A DNA stretch of 64,000 bases from Flabesymbios commensalis (GCA_964017125.1 OZ024911.1:39049917-39113916); one strand, 5' to 3'. Shown: positions 46,982 through 58,740, counted from the stretch's first letter. Program-made: numbers and translations. Notes: generated by a model from the sequence alone, not told the origin.

Positions 46982-48124
46982 ATGTTGAATAATGCAATCA
47001 TATTGCTAATGTCCTGGTGTTGCGATTGTTATCACCATCATCAGGAGGTTCCTGTTTATATGCACAAAACGTGGTCTAAATTCGCTTCTTGGAGTCAACA
47101 ATCTAAAACATACGTGCAGATTCTATTATGGATACCACTGCACAGTGGCAAAGCAATGTCGGGGTCAAGTTTGGAGAAACCGGACCATTTATTTCGAGAT
47201 TGCGATCAATCTTCTTGTCAGTTCACGTATGATAGATCTACGCTGACTAGAGGCAGTCACGCAGTAATGTTCGATTTGCGTAAACCAGATATGTTAAGCA
47301 AAAGGAAAGTGGATGTTCCTCGAAAGCATCAACCTGGTCAATACTGGGTTATTTACAATCACGAAGCTATGTTTTTTCATGATCGGTTTTATGACGTTTT
47401 TTCTGGTAACGTTTTCAACTTGACGGCGACTTACAGAAGAGACGCAGATATACACCTGTCATATGGTAAATGTGAACCACGCCAGCATGGTCATTACGTT
47501 CTTCCAACAAATTTTGTGAAGAAGAAGAAAGGCTTAGTTGTCTGGCATGTGAGTCACTGTACAGATAGAAGTCGTAGGATGACATTTACCAAAAAGCTAC
47601 AGAAGTATATCACGGTGGACATATTTGGGAAGTGTAGCAATAGAACGTTTGTGAATGATAACAGACTCCGTGTGGGTCAACATTTGACGGATGAGCCTAC
47701 TCAAAATATCAATGAATATAGGTTTTATTTGGCTTTTGAGAATACTTATTGCAAAGACTACATTACTGAAAAAGCATTAAAGATCTTACAGGATAACATT
47801 TACACAGTACCCATTGTTAGAGGCAGTGGTCCATATAAGGATGTTCTGCCACCTGGATCATATATCAACGCAGATGATTTTGCAACCCCAGAGAAACTAG
47901 CAGATTATCTAAGAGTATTGGACAACGACGACGATCTCTACACGGGGTATTTTAAATCTCGCAAAGACTATCAATGCGCCGTCTATTTTACTGACGTAAA
48001 AGGCTGGATGTGTAGATTATGTGATGGATTGGGTCATCTAATTCATACTAATTTTACAAGAACTTACTCCAAGACAGAATTACGTAGGGCGATTCATCCA
48101 AATAAAAAACTGTGTTTTATATGA
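46982..48124 (+). CDS. Alpha-1,3-fucosyltransferase (GT10), copy 3, altered N-terminus
   Basis: From residue 34 on it is about 87% identical by eye to copy 2 and keeps the catalytic features: RRDADIHLSYG (152), GLVVWHVSHC (184-193), FYLAFENTYCKDYITEKALK (248-267), and the sequons N146, N220 and NFT near 357. It ends with a short altered tail (HPNKKLCFI). Residues 1-33 are unlike copies 1 and 2: no basic tail plus anchor, only a weak hydrophobic patch (AIILLMSWCC). The DNA for this part resembles the SINE 3' end (47010-47080). A TCAG at 47041-47044 could serve as a splice acceptor, which would put the first ATG at residue 27. So the true start is uncertain and the product may not be Golgi-anchored. 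The catalytic frame has no stops, which suggests recent or continuing selection. Confidence 0.8.
   Translation: MLNNAIILLMSWCCDCYHHHQEVPVYMHKTWSKFASWSQQSKTYVQILLWIPLHSGKAMSGSSLEKPDHLFRDCDQSSCQFTYDRSTLTRGSHAVMFDLRKPDMLSKRKVDVPRKHQPGQYWVIYNHEAMFFHDRFYDVFSGNVFNLTATYRRDADIHLSYGKCEPRQHGHYVLPTNFVKKKKGLVVWHVSHCTDRSRRMTFTKKLQKYITVDIFGKCSNRTFVNDNRLRVGQHLTDEPTQNINEYRFYLAFENTYCKDYITEKALKILQDNIYTVPIVRGSGPYKDVLPPGSYINADDFATPEKLADYLRVLDNDDDLYTGYFKSRKDYQCAVYFTDVKGWMCRLCDGLGHLIHTNFTRTYSKTELRRAIHPNKKLCFI
47010..47080 (+). repeat. SINE 3'-end remnant fused to fucosyltransferase copy 3
   Basis: TATCACCATCATCAGGAGGT then TATATGCACAAAACGTGGTCTAAA matches, with one gap, the SINE phrases CTCACCATCCTCAGGAGGT and TATATGTGCACAAAGGTGGCC TAAA. 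Homology to the fucosyltransferase exon begins at 47081. Confidence 0.75.
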
Positions 48125-49310
48125 TTGATAAAATATCATGCATGTGAAAACATCAAAAATGTCTCCCAATATATATTATTTACTTGTAATATTCGTAAAA
48201 ATAGTTTGTGACTTTGTGTTAGGGGTTTTGTCAAATTGAAAAATAATTTTAAAAAAACTCGGAAGTGGGTGGTGGGTCAAGTCCCAACTCGGATTTGTTC
48301 TAGAGTTTTTCTCAATTTTTTGGATTTTTTTTTAACTTGACAAAACCCCTTAAACGGTTTCTGGCCCAAGTGTAGTTCCACCAAATGACGGACAGCATTT
48401 TCACATCAGGTGATATTGAATTGCCAACCAAAAACCGTCATTTGGTTCTGGTGATGAGAAGGACGCCTGGACCATGTTTTTTCTAACACTTTTTTCAAAG
48501 TGAAATTCACAAATAAATGCGTTTTCACAAAAATGTACAGTCTTGTATGTTTTCAGGCTGATTTTAATAGTATTGTAACGTCGCACTTTGTTCAGCACTT
48601 TTAACTGTGAACAATGAATTATAGTCACCACTCACCAATATAAAGTTGTTTTTTTAATGCATAGTCAGGCAGCAGTTGTGATCTACTGCGCCCATGTAGC
48701 CAACTCTAGTTTTTTTACTTTTATATCACCAATAACATCCTAATGAACAGAATTAAATGTGTTGCCAGCTTTTTAAATATTTTTTTTTGGAAAAATCAAC
48801 ATTTTCATATTTAACCCCTAAATTTGATCAAATTCAATCTAACACAATAATTTTCAGTGTGTTATGATAAAATAACTCCCGATAGTAGGCTAACTTGTAG
48901 GCTACAGTTTTCACACACGAGGCACATAGAACTTTGTATGTATGGGATGTTGGTGTTCCCAATGTAGGATGTAGCTGTTGAAAGTAGTTGACCCTCTATT
49001 ATATTTTAAGTGAATGAAGGTCATCTCCTCTTTCGTGAGGTACATTCGTGACCTCTCTATCTGATCAATTTGATAAAATCACTAGCAAGTCCAAAATGAG
49101 GAAAATGTCTTATATATGTCACCAGAATTCATAGATGATTTGAAATGCTTACCAGTAATATACCTTCACCAACAAATGGTTCCGTATTTAGACATGTATC
49201 CATCGGCCAATGCGTGCTTGAAATGCCTTATTGGATCTTTAAAATAATTATTAGATTTTATGTGTGGAACTGTAGTTATAATAATATTCAAATTACAAAT
49301 AATATTCCAT
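48125..49310. other. No gene seen; two small inverted repeats
   Basis: AGGGGTTTTGTCAAATTG (48221) faces AACTTGACAAAACCCCTT (48335), and CCACCAAATGACGG (48376) faces CCGTCATTTGGTTCTGGTG (48437). Both are probable small MITEs. The rest is intergenic. Confidence 0.5.
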
Positions 49311-49311
49311 C

Positions 49312-49562
49312 TTAACCCTTTAATCGCCGGTGTCGCATATATTCGGGTTTTCATTTTTTATTAGCACATTAAGTACCACCTTTTAAACATGCTAAAGATA
49401 AAATATGACATTAATCAGCAATATTTGAAAACAGTTTACCTCTATTATTTTTTGTCAAATCTGAACAATTTTCACTCACTTGAAGTTGTGGATCGCGTCA
49501 GCGAGACACAATTTCAAGTGGGTGAAAATTCAGATTGAATAATTTGGCGGTTAAAGGGTTAA
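49312..49562. mobile_element. piggyBac-type MITE, copy 3
   Basis: TTAACCCTTTAATCGCCGG to GGCGGTTAAAGGGTTAA, with the same internal hairpin and orientation as copy 2. Confidence 0.88.
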
Positions 49563-49652
49563 GATGTATACCAACGCTGAGGGCTAAATGAGTTACCCCC
49601 AAAATATGTTTTAACAATATGCATACACCTATAGTTTATGTCACATGCATTT

Positions 49653-49956
49653 GGGGCGGGGGCTAGTGGTTAGCACCGCTGCCTTTCACGCCAGAGTTCG
49701 GCTCCCGGTCTCAGCGGTTTGAAAGAAACAAAAATTGTTTCTTCCTCATCCACGTGTGAAACTCAGTATTGTGGGGAGCCTCCGTGACCAAGATGTAGCG
49801 TTCTCGGCCTCAGACCGCCGGGGCTCGAATTTCGAATCCTGTGTCTGGAGGACCGTGTCATCTCATTCATCTCACCATCTCCAGGTGGTTTTCCTGCCCC
49901 AGTTTAGCCTATATGTGCACAAAGGTGGACTAAAGCCCGATTCATTTCATTTCATT
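49653..49956 (+). mobile_element. Dimeric tRNA-derived SINE, copy F
   Basis: Slightly shortened at the head. The direct repeat TGTCACATGCATTT lies at 49639-49652 and 49957-49970. Confidence 0.93.
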
Positions 49957-49971
49957 TGTCACATGCATTTT

Positions 49972-51300
49972 ATAATACAGAGAGACCTCGATGTTCCGTC
50001 ATCATCTGTTCCCAAGAAATATGACGGAACTTCGAATATGGCAGAGTTTCGGATCAGCTCCCCCACCCCCTCCAAGCTGTGTTGGAACCGAGGATATATA
50101 TATCTAATTCATACTGTAATGTTATTATATTAGTACATGTATTGGTTGTGCGAACAAAATAACAACATAACTATGATACAAATGTAATTTTATTATTTCA
50201 AATATATAATTGCATGATTATATTATTTCAAATATATAATTACATGATTTTTAAAAAATAAGATTTGTACATTCTTACTTTATTTTTGGAAAAAGTCGGT
50301 GACACATGTCTGTTTGCCAGATATGGTATATGGTAGAGGTGGTATCTAGTGCACGAAGGGTGGACCACAATTGTTCATATATCACCCACTGTTGTGCGAC
50401 CCACTGTCACGTCCCACTATTTGGCAAAATGAGCGGCAATATCAGAGCACGTAGCTTTAGGATGAGCGTCTTTGTAAACGCAAATTTCTCGTTTTTATCC
50501 CCATTGAGGTCAGTGTGTCGTCGTTTGCATGGATTTGAAGCCATGGTGAAACTGAATGACTACCTTAGTTAGGGAACCCTAGCGCCCGAAGGGCGCTGAG
50601 AGTGATTTTACGACAAATCAGAGTTAATCCGTAGAGTAAACTCCATGTAGCCGACCATTTTTGCTATTTAATGACTTGTTTTATGATGCTGGGGGTAAAA
50701 AAAATTAAAAAAAAAAGGTAATAAAATAAAGATAATATTTTCCGCTAACGTGATTTCTTTATCTATATGTCGGAATGGGTTGTGATGAGCTGGTATGGCA
50801 CTAGCTATCTATGGTCTATCTCCTGAGCTGTATTAAGTATTCTAATTTGATGTTGGGCTTCTTTGAATGGTCAGCATGAGACATTTCTTTTATTACATGA
50901 TGCATCTTGTGACTACTAAAAGTAGCTTATTCTAAAAACGTTGGATTTCGATTTTTAAAAGCGGCTAGACATGCCAAAGTTGCATGATTTGCGGCTTCTA
51001 AACAGTTCAAAAGTGAATTTATGGAACACTGACTCATACTATATAATTTATTTGTCCTTATGCTATATAGTGCAAGGGTTCATAATTTAGCGTCCGAAAT
51101 ATTTTGGGGCAAAAACCGTGGTTGAACAACTTCCTTTCCGTTGCTTAACTTCGGATTAAAAATCCTCATGACTTCAATATATGATTAACATTATCTGTTG
51201 TTTTCATACATTTAGGCCATCTAGCAGCCTAGGCTGTCGCTGTGAATACATTACTTGATGTCGAGCGTTGATCCAATGTTATGTTGACGTATTCTTGCAG
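49972..51300. other. No gene seen
   Basis: Intergenic. TTATTTCAAATATATAATT is duplicated in tandem at 50195-50240; AGCGCCCGAAGGGCGCT at 50581 is a perfect short palindrome. Confidence 0.35.
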
Positions 51301-51302
51301 TT

Positions 51303-51542
51303 TCAATTGCTTTGCTTATAGTTCTCTTTATAGTGTTCCATTAGTTTGTCTCCATAAGATGTTGTATCTCGCTTTTTGAATATTTCATTCAGTTCTTTTT
51401 GTAGTTTGAATAGTTCCGAAATTTCTTCTAACGAGTGTATGAATTTATTGGATAATGTCTGTAATCTTTTGCGGATGGGTTCAATACCTGCCATTTTATG
51501 TAGGTCTGTTTTTGTGAAGTTTTGACTGTTATTTCTTTGCAC
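51303..51542 (-). pseudogene. Possible LINE C-terminal fragment
   Basis: The frame reads QNFTKTDLHKMAGIEPIRKR then LQTLSNKFIHSL and a charged coiled-coil-like tail (EISELFKLQKELNEIFKKRD). LHKMAGIEP..R...L..KFI resembles the C-terminal tail of Jockey/CR1-like ORF2 proteins. No RT motif is nearby, so the call is weak. Confidence 0.35.
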
Positions 51543-51896
51543 ATACTTACGAACTGTACTATCTAAAATCGTAGATGGCTCTGTTCTAGGAACTACCCTA
51601 CATAAACCATAAAATTACACTCCAAAAATCATCCATCTATACTAGCATGTAAATGACCAGCGTCATTGTCATGATGTTTTGTATTGATATGGAGAACGTG
51701 ACGTAAAGAGTATATTCACTCACTCAATCTTTCAAGGGACGTCTCTATGATCTTTAGCTTAAGTTTCTTGCCATGTACCAGAAGTTGATCTCATACTTTC
51801 CGCCATCATCATGATTTACTTTATCATCAGCTACTTGATAGGTAGACAGTGTACCACACGACGTCATGATTATATTCACGTCAATAGAATAATAAT

Positions 51897-53864
51897 AGCA
51901 GGGGAGCCACGGCACTTTTAATCAACCGAACGAGTGACAAAGGTCTGATAGTTGATTCCACCTCAGTAAATGGTCCTCTATTCAGAAACCCATTTCTTAC
52001 AAGTACCGGTTGGTGCGAAAAGTATTTTTTATACGTTTTTTCACTTTTCGCGACCAAAAAAAGGCGTAAATCTTCTTTTTTTTTCAAAAAATAAATATTT
52101 AGATTTTTCCACTGTCACTCATCACAATATATCCCAGCTGACCCACAAATATAATAAACACAATTAAAGACGTTTTAGTAAGCATCAAGCCGAAATTTAG
52201 TGACAAATTCTTCAATTTTATTTAAAAAAAATCTAATTTCACTATTTTCAGAAAAGTTCAAATTATTTTGAAAATTACAAAAAAACTGGAATAGTGTATC
52301 ATTATACCTTAAAAAACTCCCTATCCTATATGGTATTAAAGGGACCCCTTGGGATGACACATTTTCAATGTTGTCAATTTTGAAAATTTAACTCATATGA
52401 AGATATATAGCCTACTGATCTGAACTAGAAATACAAAAAAGTCAAAAAACAATTTTAAAGCACCGAAAAAGAGTGAGATAGTTATGTTTCCAGGTCGTAT
52501 ATTGACATGTAAACAAAACAAGTCAGCAATATACAGCACTTCACACCACATATTCCCACGTCTTGGCAGAGGAGATCAAAGCAATCGCCGCTAATTGGTG
52601 TCTGATTGGTGTCTTATAGTCAGGACATGAGGTGATACACCTGCAACACTGATTGTCTGCCCAACGCTGGGCCGACGGCATCAACATAGGGCCCAGTGCT
52701 GTAGGAACATTCAATCGTCCTTCAGCATGTGTTTAGGTATACAAAAAGTGTGTTAGGGTTTTAAGCGGTTTCATAGAAATATTAATAAGAAATATTTTTT
52801 AAAATCTGAAAAATAAAATCATGATCTGGGAGATACCCTACTTCACTACAAAACTAAAAACGAAAATTGATGTCATCCCAAGGGGCTGCTTTAAGATAAA
52901 AATATATTTTAAAATATATAAATGTATAAAAACCGACTGAATATGACGCTATGATCTCTACCCCCGAAGTTTTAGTTCTCGCGACAAAAAAAGGTGTGAA
53001 TCAGATTTTTTTTTTTTAAATGAATATTTCGATTTTTTTTCACTGTTACTCATCACAATATATCCCAACTGACCCAAAAATATAATAGACACAATTAAAG
53101 ACGTTTTGGTAAGCATTAAGCCCAAATTTAGTTACAAATAATTCAATTTTTATGAAAAAAATGCAAATTTCACTTTTTTTAGAAAAGTTCAAATTATTTT
53201 TAAAAATACAAAAAAACTGGAATAGTGTCTCATTATACCTTAAAAAACTTCCAATTCTATATGGTATTAAGATAAAAATATTTTTTTTAATATATAATTA
53301 TATAAAAACCGACTGAATATGATGCTATTACCCCTACCCCCGAATTTTCAGTTTTCGCGACAAAAAATAATAAAAAATTGGGATATATATATATATATTT
53401 TTAGGGATTTTTTACTCATTGTAAATAATCATAATTTTATCATATGTGACTGAAATATATAACAAGCACAATTTCTGATGTATCGATAAGCATTAAACCG
53501 CAATTTAGAAGCTATTTTTTTTCATGAAAAAATGAATAAAATTAAACTATTTTTTAAAAATGTTCAAAATAATGTTACAAAACCATAAAATAATGTCCTA
53601 TTGTACTTTCAAATGATTTCTCGGCTATATAGTATTAAGAGAATAATATCCAAAGAATATATAAATATAATAAAATGGACTGAATATGATGCTATAATAT
53701 TACCCATGCCCGTCGGGTAGTATTTAAAACTTTTCATTCTTTTCGCACCAACCGGTACTTGTAAGAAATGGGTTTCTGAATAGAGGACCATTTGCTGAGG
53801 TAGGATCAACTATCAGACCTTTGCCACTCGTTCGGTTGATTAAAAGTGCCGTGGCTCCCCTACT
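51897..53864. mobile_element. TIR transposon with internal 350-bp tandem units, copy 1
   Basis: Left end AGGGGAGCCACGGCACTTTT, right end its inverse; the match continues for about 125 bases through CATTTCTTACAAGTACCGGT. Between the TIRs are about three head-to-tail units of roughly 350 bases, each with ATTCAGTCGGTTTTTATA inverse, a CCCCCGAA phrase, TCGCGAC, CACAATATATCCCAGCTGAC, AATTAAAGACGTTTTAGTAA and a poly-A/T rich end. No protein-coding frame. A second TIR element lies inside unit 1. Confidence 0.85.
52336..52893. mobile_element. TIR element CCCCTTGGGATGACA, copy 1 (nested)
   Basis: GGGACCCCTTGGGATGACAC at the left faces TGATGTCATCCCAAGGGGCT at the right. The interior has CGTATATTGACATGTAAAC and CTGCCCAACGCTGGGCCGAC. 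A second copy is at 57443. Confidence 0.8.
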
Positions 53865-53877
53865 ATCACCACCAGAC

Positions 53878-54290
53878 ATATGTTAAGTGACATTGCCAAT
53901 TAAAAACTGGGTATTTTGATAATATAAATGACTACAACTTAAAATAATTTAAAAGGCGTTGCCAATATAACATAGGTGTCTATCATTTTGTTTCCTACAC
54001 CAAAACCAGAGATAAAATAGATACTATGTATGACATACTAGTTATATTATAGTAGCAAAAAAGACACTCTGGAAACGTAGAAACCTAAAATATATACAAG
54101 TGCATAATATATACAAGTGCATAATTATGCTACAGTAACTGGAGTATTTAATAAGACAATGGTAAAAATTATATGGTATTTTTAAAATTAAATATAATAT
54201 CATGCAAGTACAATAAATGTGGCATAAACAGGTAGCTCCGAGTCATGTGACCATGCAAGCACAGTCGCCACGACTAGTATTGATATTGAC
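53878..54290. repeat. LINE-B 3'-UTR-like repeat R1, copy
   Basis: It matches 41898-42290 throughout (ACCAGAGATAAAATAGATAC, AGCAAAAAAGACACTCTGGA, GGTAGCTCCGAGTCATGTGA). It starts immediately after the TIR transposon and lacks the CTGT tail. Confidence 0.85.
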
Positions 54291-54294
54291 TAGT

Positions 54295-55195
54295 GGTCAG
54301 GGGGGGATTGATATTTTGAAAACATCTATTTAGGTCAATACAAAATACAAATTAATTGTGAATACAGTCATTGTGTATTCAGCGTCAATTCTAACAGTGA
54401 CATGGCAGATGTTCCACTTGAAGCCTAATTGGAAAACATAAAATAAAAAGTAAGATTCGATTATTTTTTTGTATGAAATAAACAGTCAAGTCGATTTGCA
54501 CCTTACATGGATGTTGTACAGCGCTGGCCATATTACGACAAGGGCTGCTACATGAAATTAAGCCCTCAGAAGTTGAGACTTATAAAGGGTATACGTATTC
54601 CAATTATTCCAATATACAACTGAGGCAATTACATGGTTTACATTTGCAAACTGCAGTAATGATTTATCCTGGATAAAACTGGGTTAAGGGCATCAATATT
54701 CCACCAACTGATTCAGAAGAACAATTTGTCAGATTTTCATCATCCCAGTCTGTCGGACAGATTCAGTCCAGGGTGATGTACCAGTAAAATTCATATTTAC
54801 TTTTATCTTCTGAAGATGTCTTTTTCAGTTGCAGCTGCGCTGCATCTTCAGGGACACTAGCCTGCCCTGGACTGGCTGTTCTAGTAATTATGCCCATCTG
54901 GCTGTCCAGATACATTTCTCTTGTGGTGTGTGACCCGGTGATCACAAAGGTATCAAATCGGACACAATTTTCAACTTTTGAGAGCTTTGTTTGCACTGAT
55001 AACTCAACATTTTCCGATTAAATGTACTGAATAAGTAGAGATAATTATTAACTGGTAGTCGATGTTTGAAGATAAACAGCCAGCTGGTATTTAAATTTGA
55101 TTGCTTCAAAAATGATATCAATTAAAAACATTGTCTTGAAATTAAAAACATAAAAAAAACATTAAAAACATTCAATTAAAAACATATTTCATGAA
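54295..55195. other. Unassigned, one unrecognised frame
   Basis: A minus-strand frame of 77 codons (54763-54996) with FVITGSHTTREMYLDSQMG and a charged end matches nothing I know. Isolated; likely chance or an old fragment. Confidence 0.25.
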
Positions 55196-55197
55196 AA

Positions 55198-56343
55198 AAC
55201 AGAGTTTTTGCAACAGGCCAACATTATTTTGAACATTTTTTAAAATAGTTTTAGTTTATTCCTTTTTTCATGAAAAAAGAAGAATTTGCTTCTAAATTGC
55301 GGTTTAATGCTTATCAATACATAAGTAATTGTGCTTATTAAATATTTCAGTCACATATTATAAAATTATGTTCATTTACAATGAGTAAAAATCCTTTAAA
55401 AAAATATGTATATACCCTAATTTTTTATTATTTTTTTTGTCGCGAAAACTGAAAATTCGGGGGTAGGGGTAATAGCATCATATTCAGTCGGTTTTTATAT
55501 ATTAAAAAAATTTTTTTATCTTCATACCATATAGAATTGGAAGTTTTTTAAGGTATAATGAGACACTATTCCAGTTATTTTGTAATAATAAAAATAATTT
55601 GAACTTTTCTAAAAAAAGTGCAATTTGCATTTTTTTCATAAAAATTGAATAATTTGTAACTAAATTTTGGCTTAAATCTTACCAAAACGTCTTTAATTGT
55701 GTCTATTATATTTTTGGGTCAGTTGGGATATATTGTGATGAGTGACAGTGAAAAAAATCGAATATGCATTTTTTGAAAAAAAAATCAGATTCACGCCTTT
55801 TTTTGTCACGAGAACTAAAACTTCGGGGGTAGAGGTCATAGCGTCATATTCAGTCGGTTTTTATACATTTATATGTTTTAAAATATATTTTTATCTCAAT
55901 ACCATATAGCATGGGGAGTTTTTTAAAGTATAATGAGACACTATTCCAGTTTTTTTGTAATTTTTTAAATAATTTGAAATTTTCTGAAAATAGTGAAATT
56001 TGAATTTTTTTCATAAAAATTGAAGAATTTGTCACTAAATTTTGGCTTAATGCTTACCAAAACGTCTTTAGTTGTGTTTTTTTATATTTCTGGGTCAGTT
56101 GGGATATATTGTGATGAGTGACAGTAGAAAAAATCAAAATATTTAATTTTTTGAAAAAAAGAAGATTTACACCTTTTTTTGGTCGCGAAAAGTGAAAAAA
56201 ACATATAAAAAATTATTTTCGCACCAACAGGTACTTGTAAGAAATGGGTTTCTTAATAGAGGACCATTTGCTGAGGTGGAATCAAATATCAGACCTTTGC
56301 CACTCGTTCGGTTGATTAAAAGTGCCGTGGCTCCCCTACTATA
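55198..56343. mobile_element. TIR transposon with internal tandem units, copy 2 (one end only)
   Basis: The right TIR (AGTGCCGTGGCTCCCCTAC) and about three tandem units are present, read as the inverse of copy 1 units. The left TIR was not found, so this copy is truncated or its left side is too diverged. Confidence 0.8.
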
Positions 56344-56608
56344 ATGATGAAATGTGATACTCGAATACAACGTAATGGAATAGGCCTACACCAATCATTC
56401 AGCATGTACAGGGGGATATAATTCTACGTTGTCACTGGTGGTGATACATGTAATGGTTTCCTAATGTTGGCCATAAACCATGTTAAGAACTCTTAATTTT
56501 ATATGTTTAGTGATTGCTTTGTAAAATGATATTAGCGTTATATCTGCTAATTTATTTTGATGGGTTACTACAATATATTTAATATTAATGTATTATTTGA
56601 CACGAAAT

Positions 56609-56925
56609 AAATGAAATGAAATGAATCGGGCTTTAGGCCACCTTTGCGCACATATAGGCTAAACTGGGCCAGGAGAACCTCCTGAGGATGGTGAGATGAT
56701 TAAGATGACACTGTCCTCCAGACACAGGATTCGAAATTCGAGCCCTGGCGGTCTGAGGCCGAGCACGCTACCTCTCGGTCACGGAGGCTCCCCACAATAC
56801 TAACTTTCACACGTGGATGGGGAAGAAACAATTTTGTTTCTTTCAAACCGCCGAGACCGGGAACCGAACCCCGGACTCTGGCGTGAAAGGCAGCGGTGCT
56901 AACCACTACCCTAGGGCCCCCGCCC
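56609..56925 (-). mobile_element. Dimeric tRNA-derived SINE, copy G
   Basis: Full length. The direct repeat TTGACACGAAAT lies at 56597-56608 and 56926-56937. Confidence 0.95.
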
Positions 56926-56939
56926 TTGACACGAAATGC

Positions 56940-57440
56940 GCACCTAATTTTATAACACAAAATGAGTTAGTTTAAACCTTTATCTGCTAGTCGGTATGTG
57001 GAGGGTGTACCATTATTTCAATATAAGCCAGAATATAGTTTGCATATTTGTTTCGCTAATTGGTTAAAATGACTGCGATTTAATTCCAATGAGGACAGTA
57101 TAGCACCACAAATCACAGATATGGTTTACTTTAACGCTTTAAACCCTCTCGATGCATCAAAGCATCATTTCTCATTCGTGAAAACAGACTTCATTTTCCT
57201 ACAACCAAGGGTTTTAGAACGAAAATTTCCATCAAACTGGTTTACCAATACATGGCAATTTTCTTTAATTTTTAAACCACATCAGATCATCTTCATCCAC
57301 TACATGTCGGGAATTGCGACAGTAATTCGCGGCTTGTAGTGTATAAGGATGACAATCGTAAATTCAGGCTTGAAAGGGTTACAGCTCATGACAAGAAGAG
57401 TGTTAACATATTCTAATTTTTATATTTGATGCTAACTGAT
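56940..57440. other. No gene seen
   Basis: Intergenic; a 72-codon + frame (57121-57339) is not recognisable. Confidence 0.3.
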
Positions 57441-57442
57441 TG

Positions 57443-57912
57443 AAGCGACTCCATGGGATGACATGACAAGTAGTGTATCACACAGATCATGGTTTTATTT
57501 TTTTCAGAATTTTTAGATTGTTTTAAATATTTTTAATCAACATTTCTATGAATCCGAGGGAAACCTAAACAAACTTTTTCTATACCTAAATGACTGTTGA
57601 ATGTTCCCACGGCATTAGACCACATGTTAGATCTCGTCGGCCCAGCGTTGGGCAGATAATCAGTGCTGCACATGTATCCCCCCATGTCCTGATTTCAAGA
57701 CACCAATTAGCAGTGAGTGCTTTCATGTGCCATGGAGTTGGCTTTGATCCCACCGTCTGAGGCGTGGGAATTTGTGATATAAAATGTTGTACATAGTAAA
57801 TTGTTTTGTTTACATTGAAATATACGACCTGGAAATAAACCTAGTTTTGTCTTTTTCGGTGCGTATGAATTAAATTTTCAAAATTGACAAAATTGAAAAT
57901 TCTCATCTTAGG
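57443..57912. mobile_element. TIR element CCCCTTGGGATGACA, copy 2 (inverted)
   Basis: It reads as the inverse of 52336-52893, from CCATGGGATGACATGACA through GTCGGCCCAGCGTTGGGCAG to TTTTCAAAATTGACAA. More diverged; its right TIR is worn. Confidence 0.75.
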
Positions 57913-57953
57913 TTTTTTAAATAACATGTTATTTTAGATGACGTATATGTTGT

Positions 57954-58178
57954 ATGCTTTATGCTGCTGGGGGTGGCTCACATTTTCGAGGAGAATATAA
58001 ACATGATGAAAGCCCATATCTTGCTAAGCACTTCCATGATGTTAAGTCGACTGTCAAACATAGATGGTCACCAGACTGCATTATCAGAATATATGGTCAA
58101 ATTACTAACGGTTCTATAATCAAAACGTTTGTGCTAAAAGGGCTAAATGTTGCAAAGCATTCTCTGGAAGTGGTCTAG
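57954..58178 (+). other. Unrecognised 74-codon frame
   Basis: GGGSHFRGEYKHDESPYLAK then HFHDVKSTVKHRWSPDC is not repetitive and has balanced composition, but I recognise no family, and its 3' end runs into the tandem repeat 58150-58716. Could be an exon remnant. Confidence 0.2.
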
Positions 58179-58716
58179 ATGTAATCACTCACCACATAAT
58201 TAGTTGAAATGATGAGCTATAAGTGAGAAAATTTAGTTAAAATCAACAAATATAAACAATCAACTAAATCTGCCTTCATGCTGGTGGCCATCTTGAATAA
58301 CTGAAACACAAATTAATTTATCAATAATCGTAGCATCACGATAGTCATTGCACATGTACTAATTTATCACCACTAATGATGAATACATTATTATAAATAA
58401 TAATTTTGTCCCAAGGGGTTAAATATTCTTCAAAATTGTCTGGAAGTGGTCTGCACGCATTTAATGAATACACCTTTCAAAAAAGTTGAAATGGTATTAC
58501 AAAAAAAATTAGTATGAGAATACTCCGGCAGCCATCTTTGACGCCATCTTGAATAGCTGTTGATGCTCAATAATTGTCTGGAAGTGGTCTGCACTCATTC
58601 AATGAATACACCATTTCAAAAAAGTTGAAATGGTGAATTACAAAAAAATTAGTATGACAATACTCCGGCAGTCATCTTAGACGCCATCTTGAATAGCTAT
58701 TGATACTCAATAATTC
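58150..58716. repeat. Three tandem units of about 140 bp
   Basis: Units start with TCTGGAAGTGGTCT at 58159, 58438 and 58579 and contain AAAGTTGAAATGGT and GCCATCTTGAATAGCT. Units 2 and 3 are nearly the same; unit 1 is older and followed by unrelated sequence. Confidence 0.8.
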
Positions 58717-58740
58717 CAGCTTGGAATCATTCATGAATAT

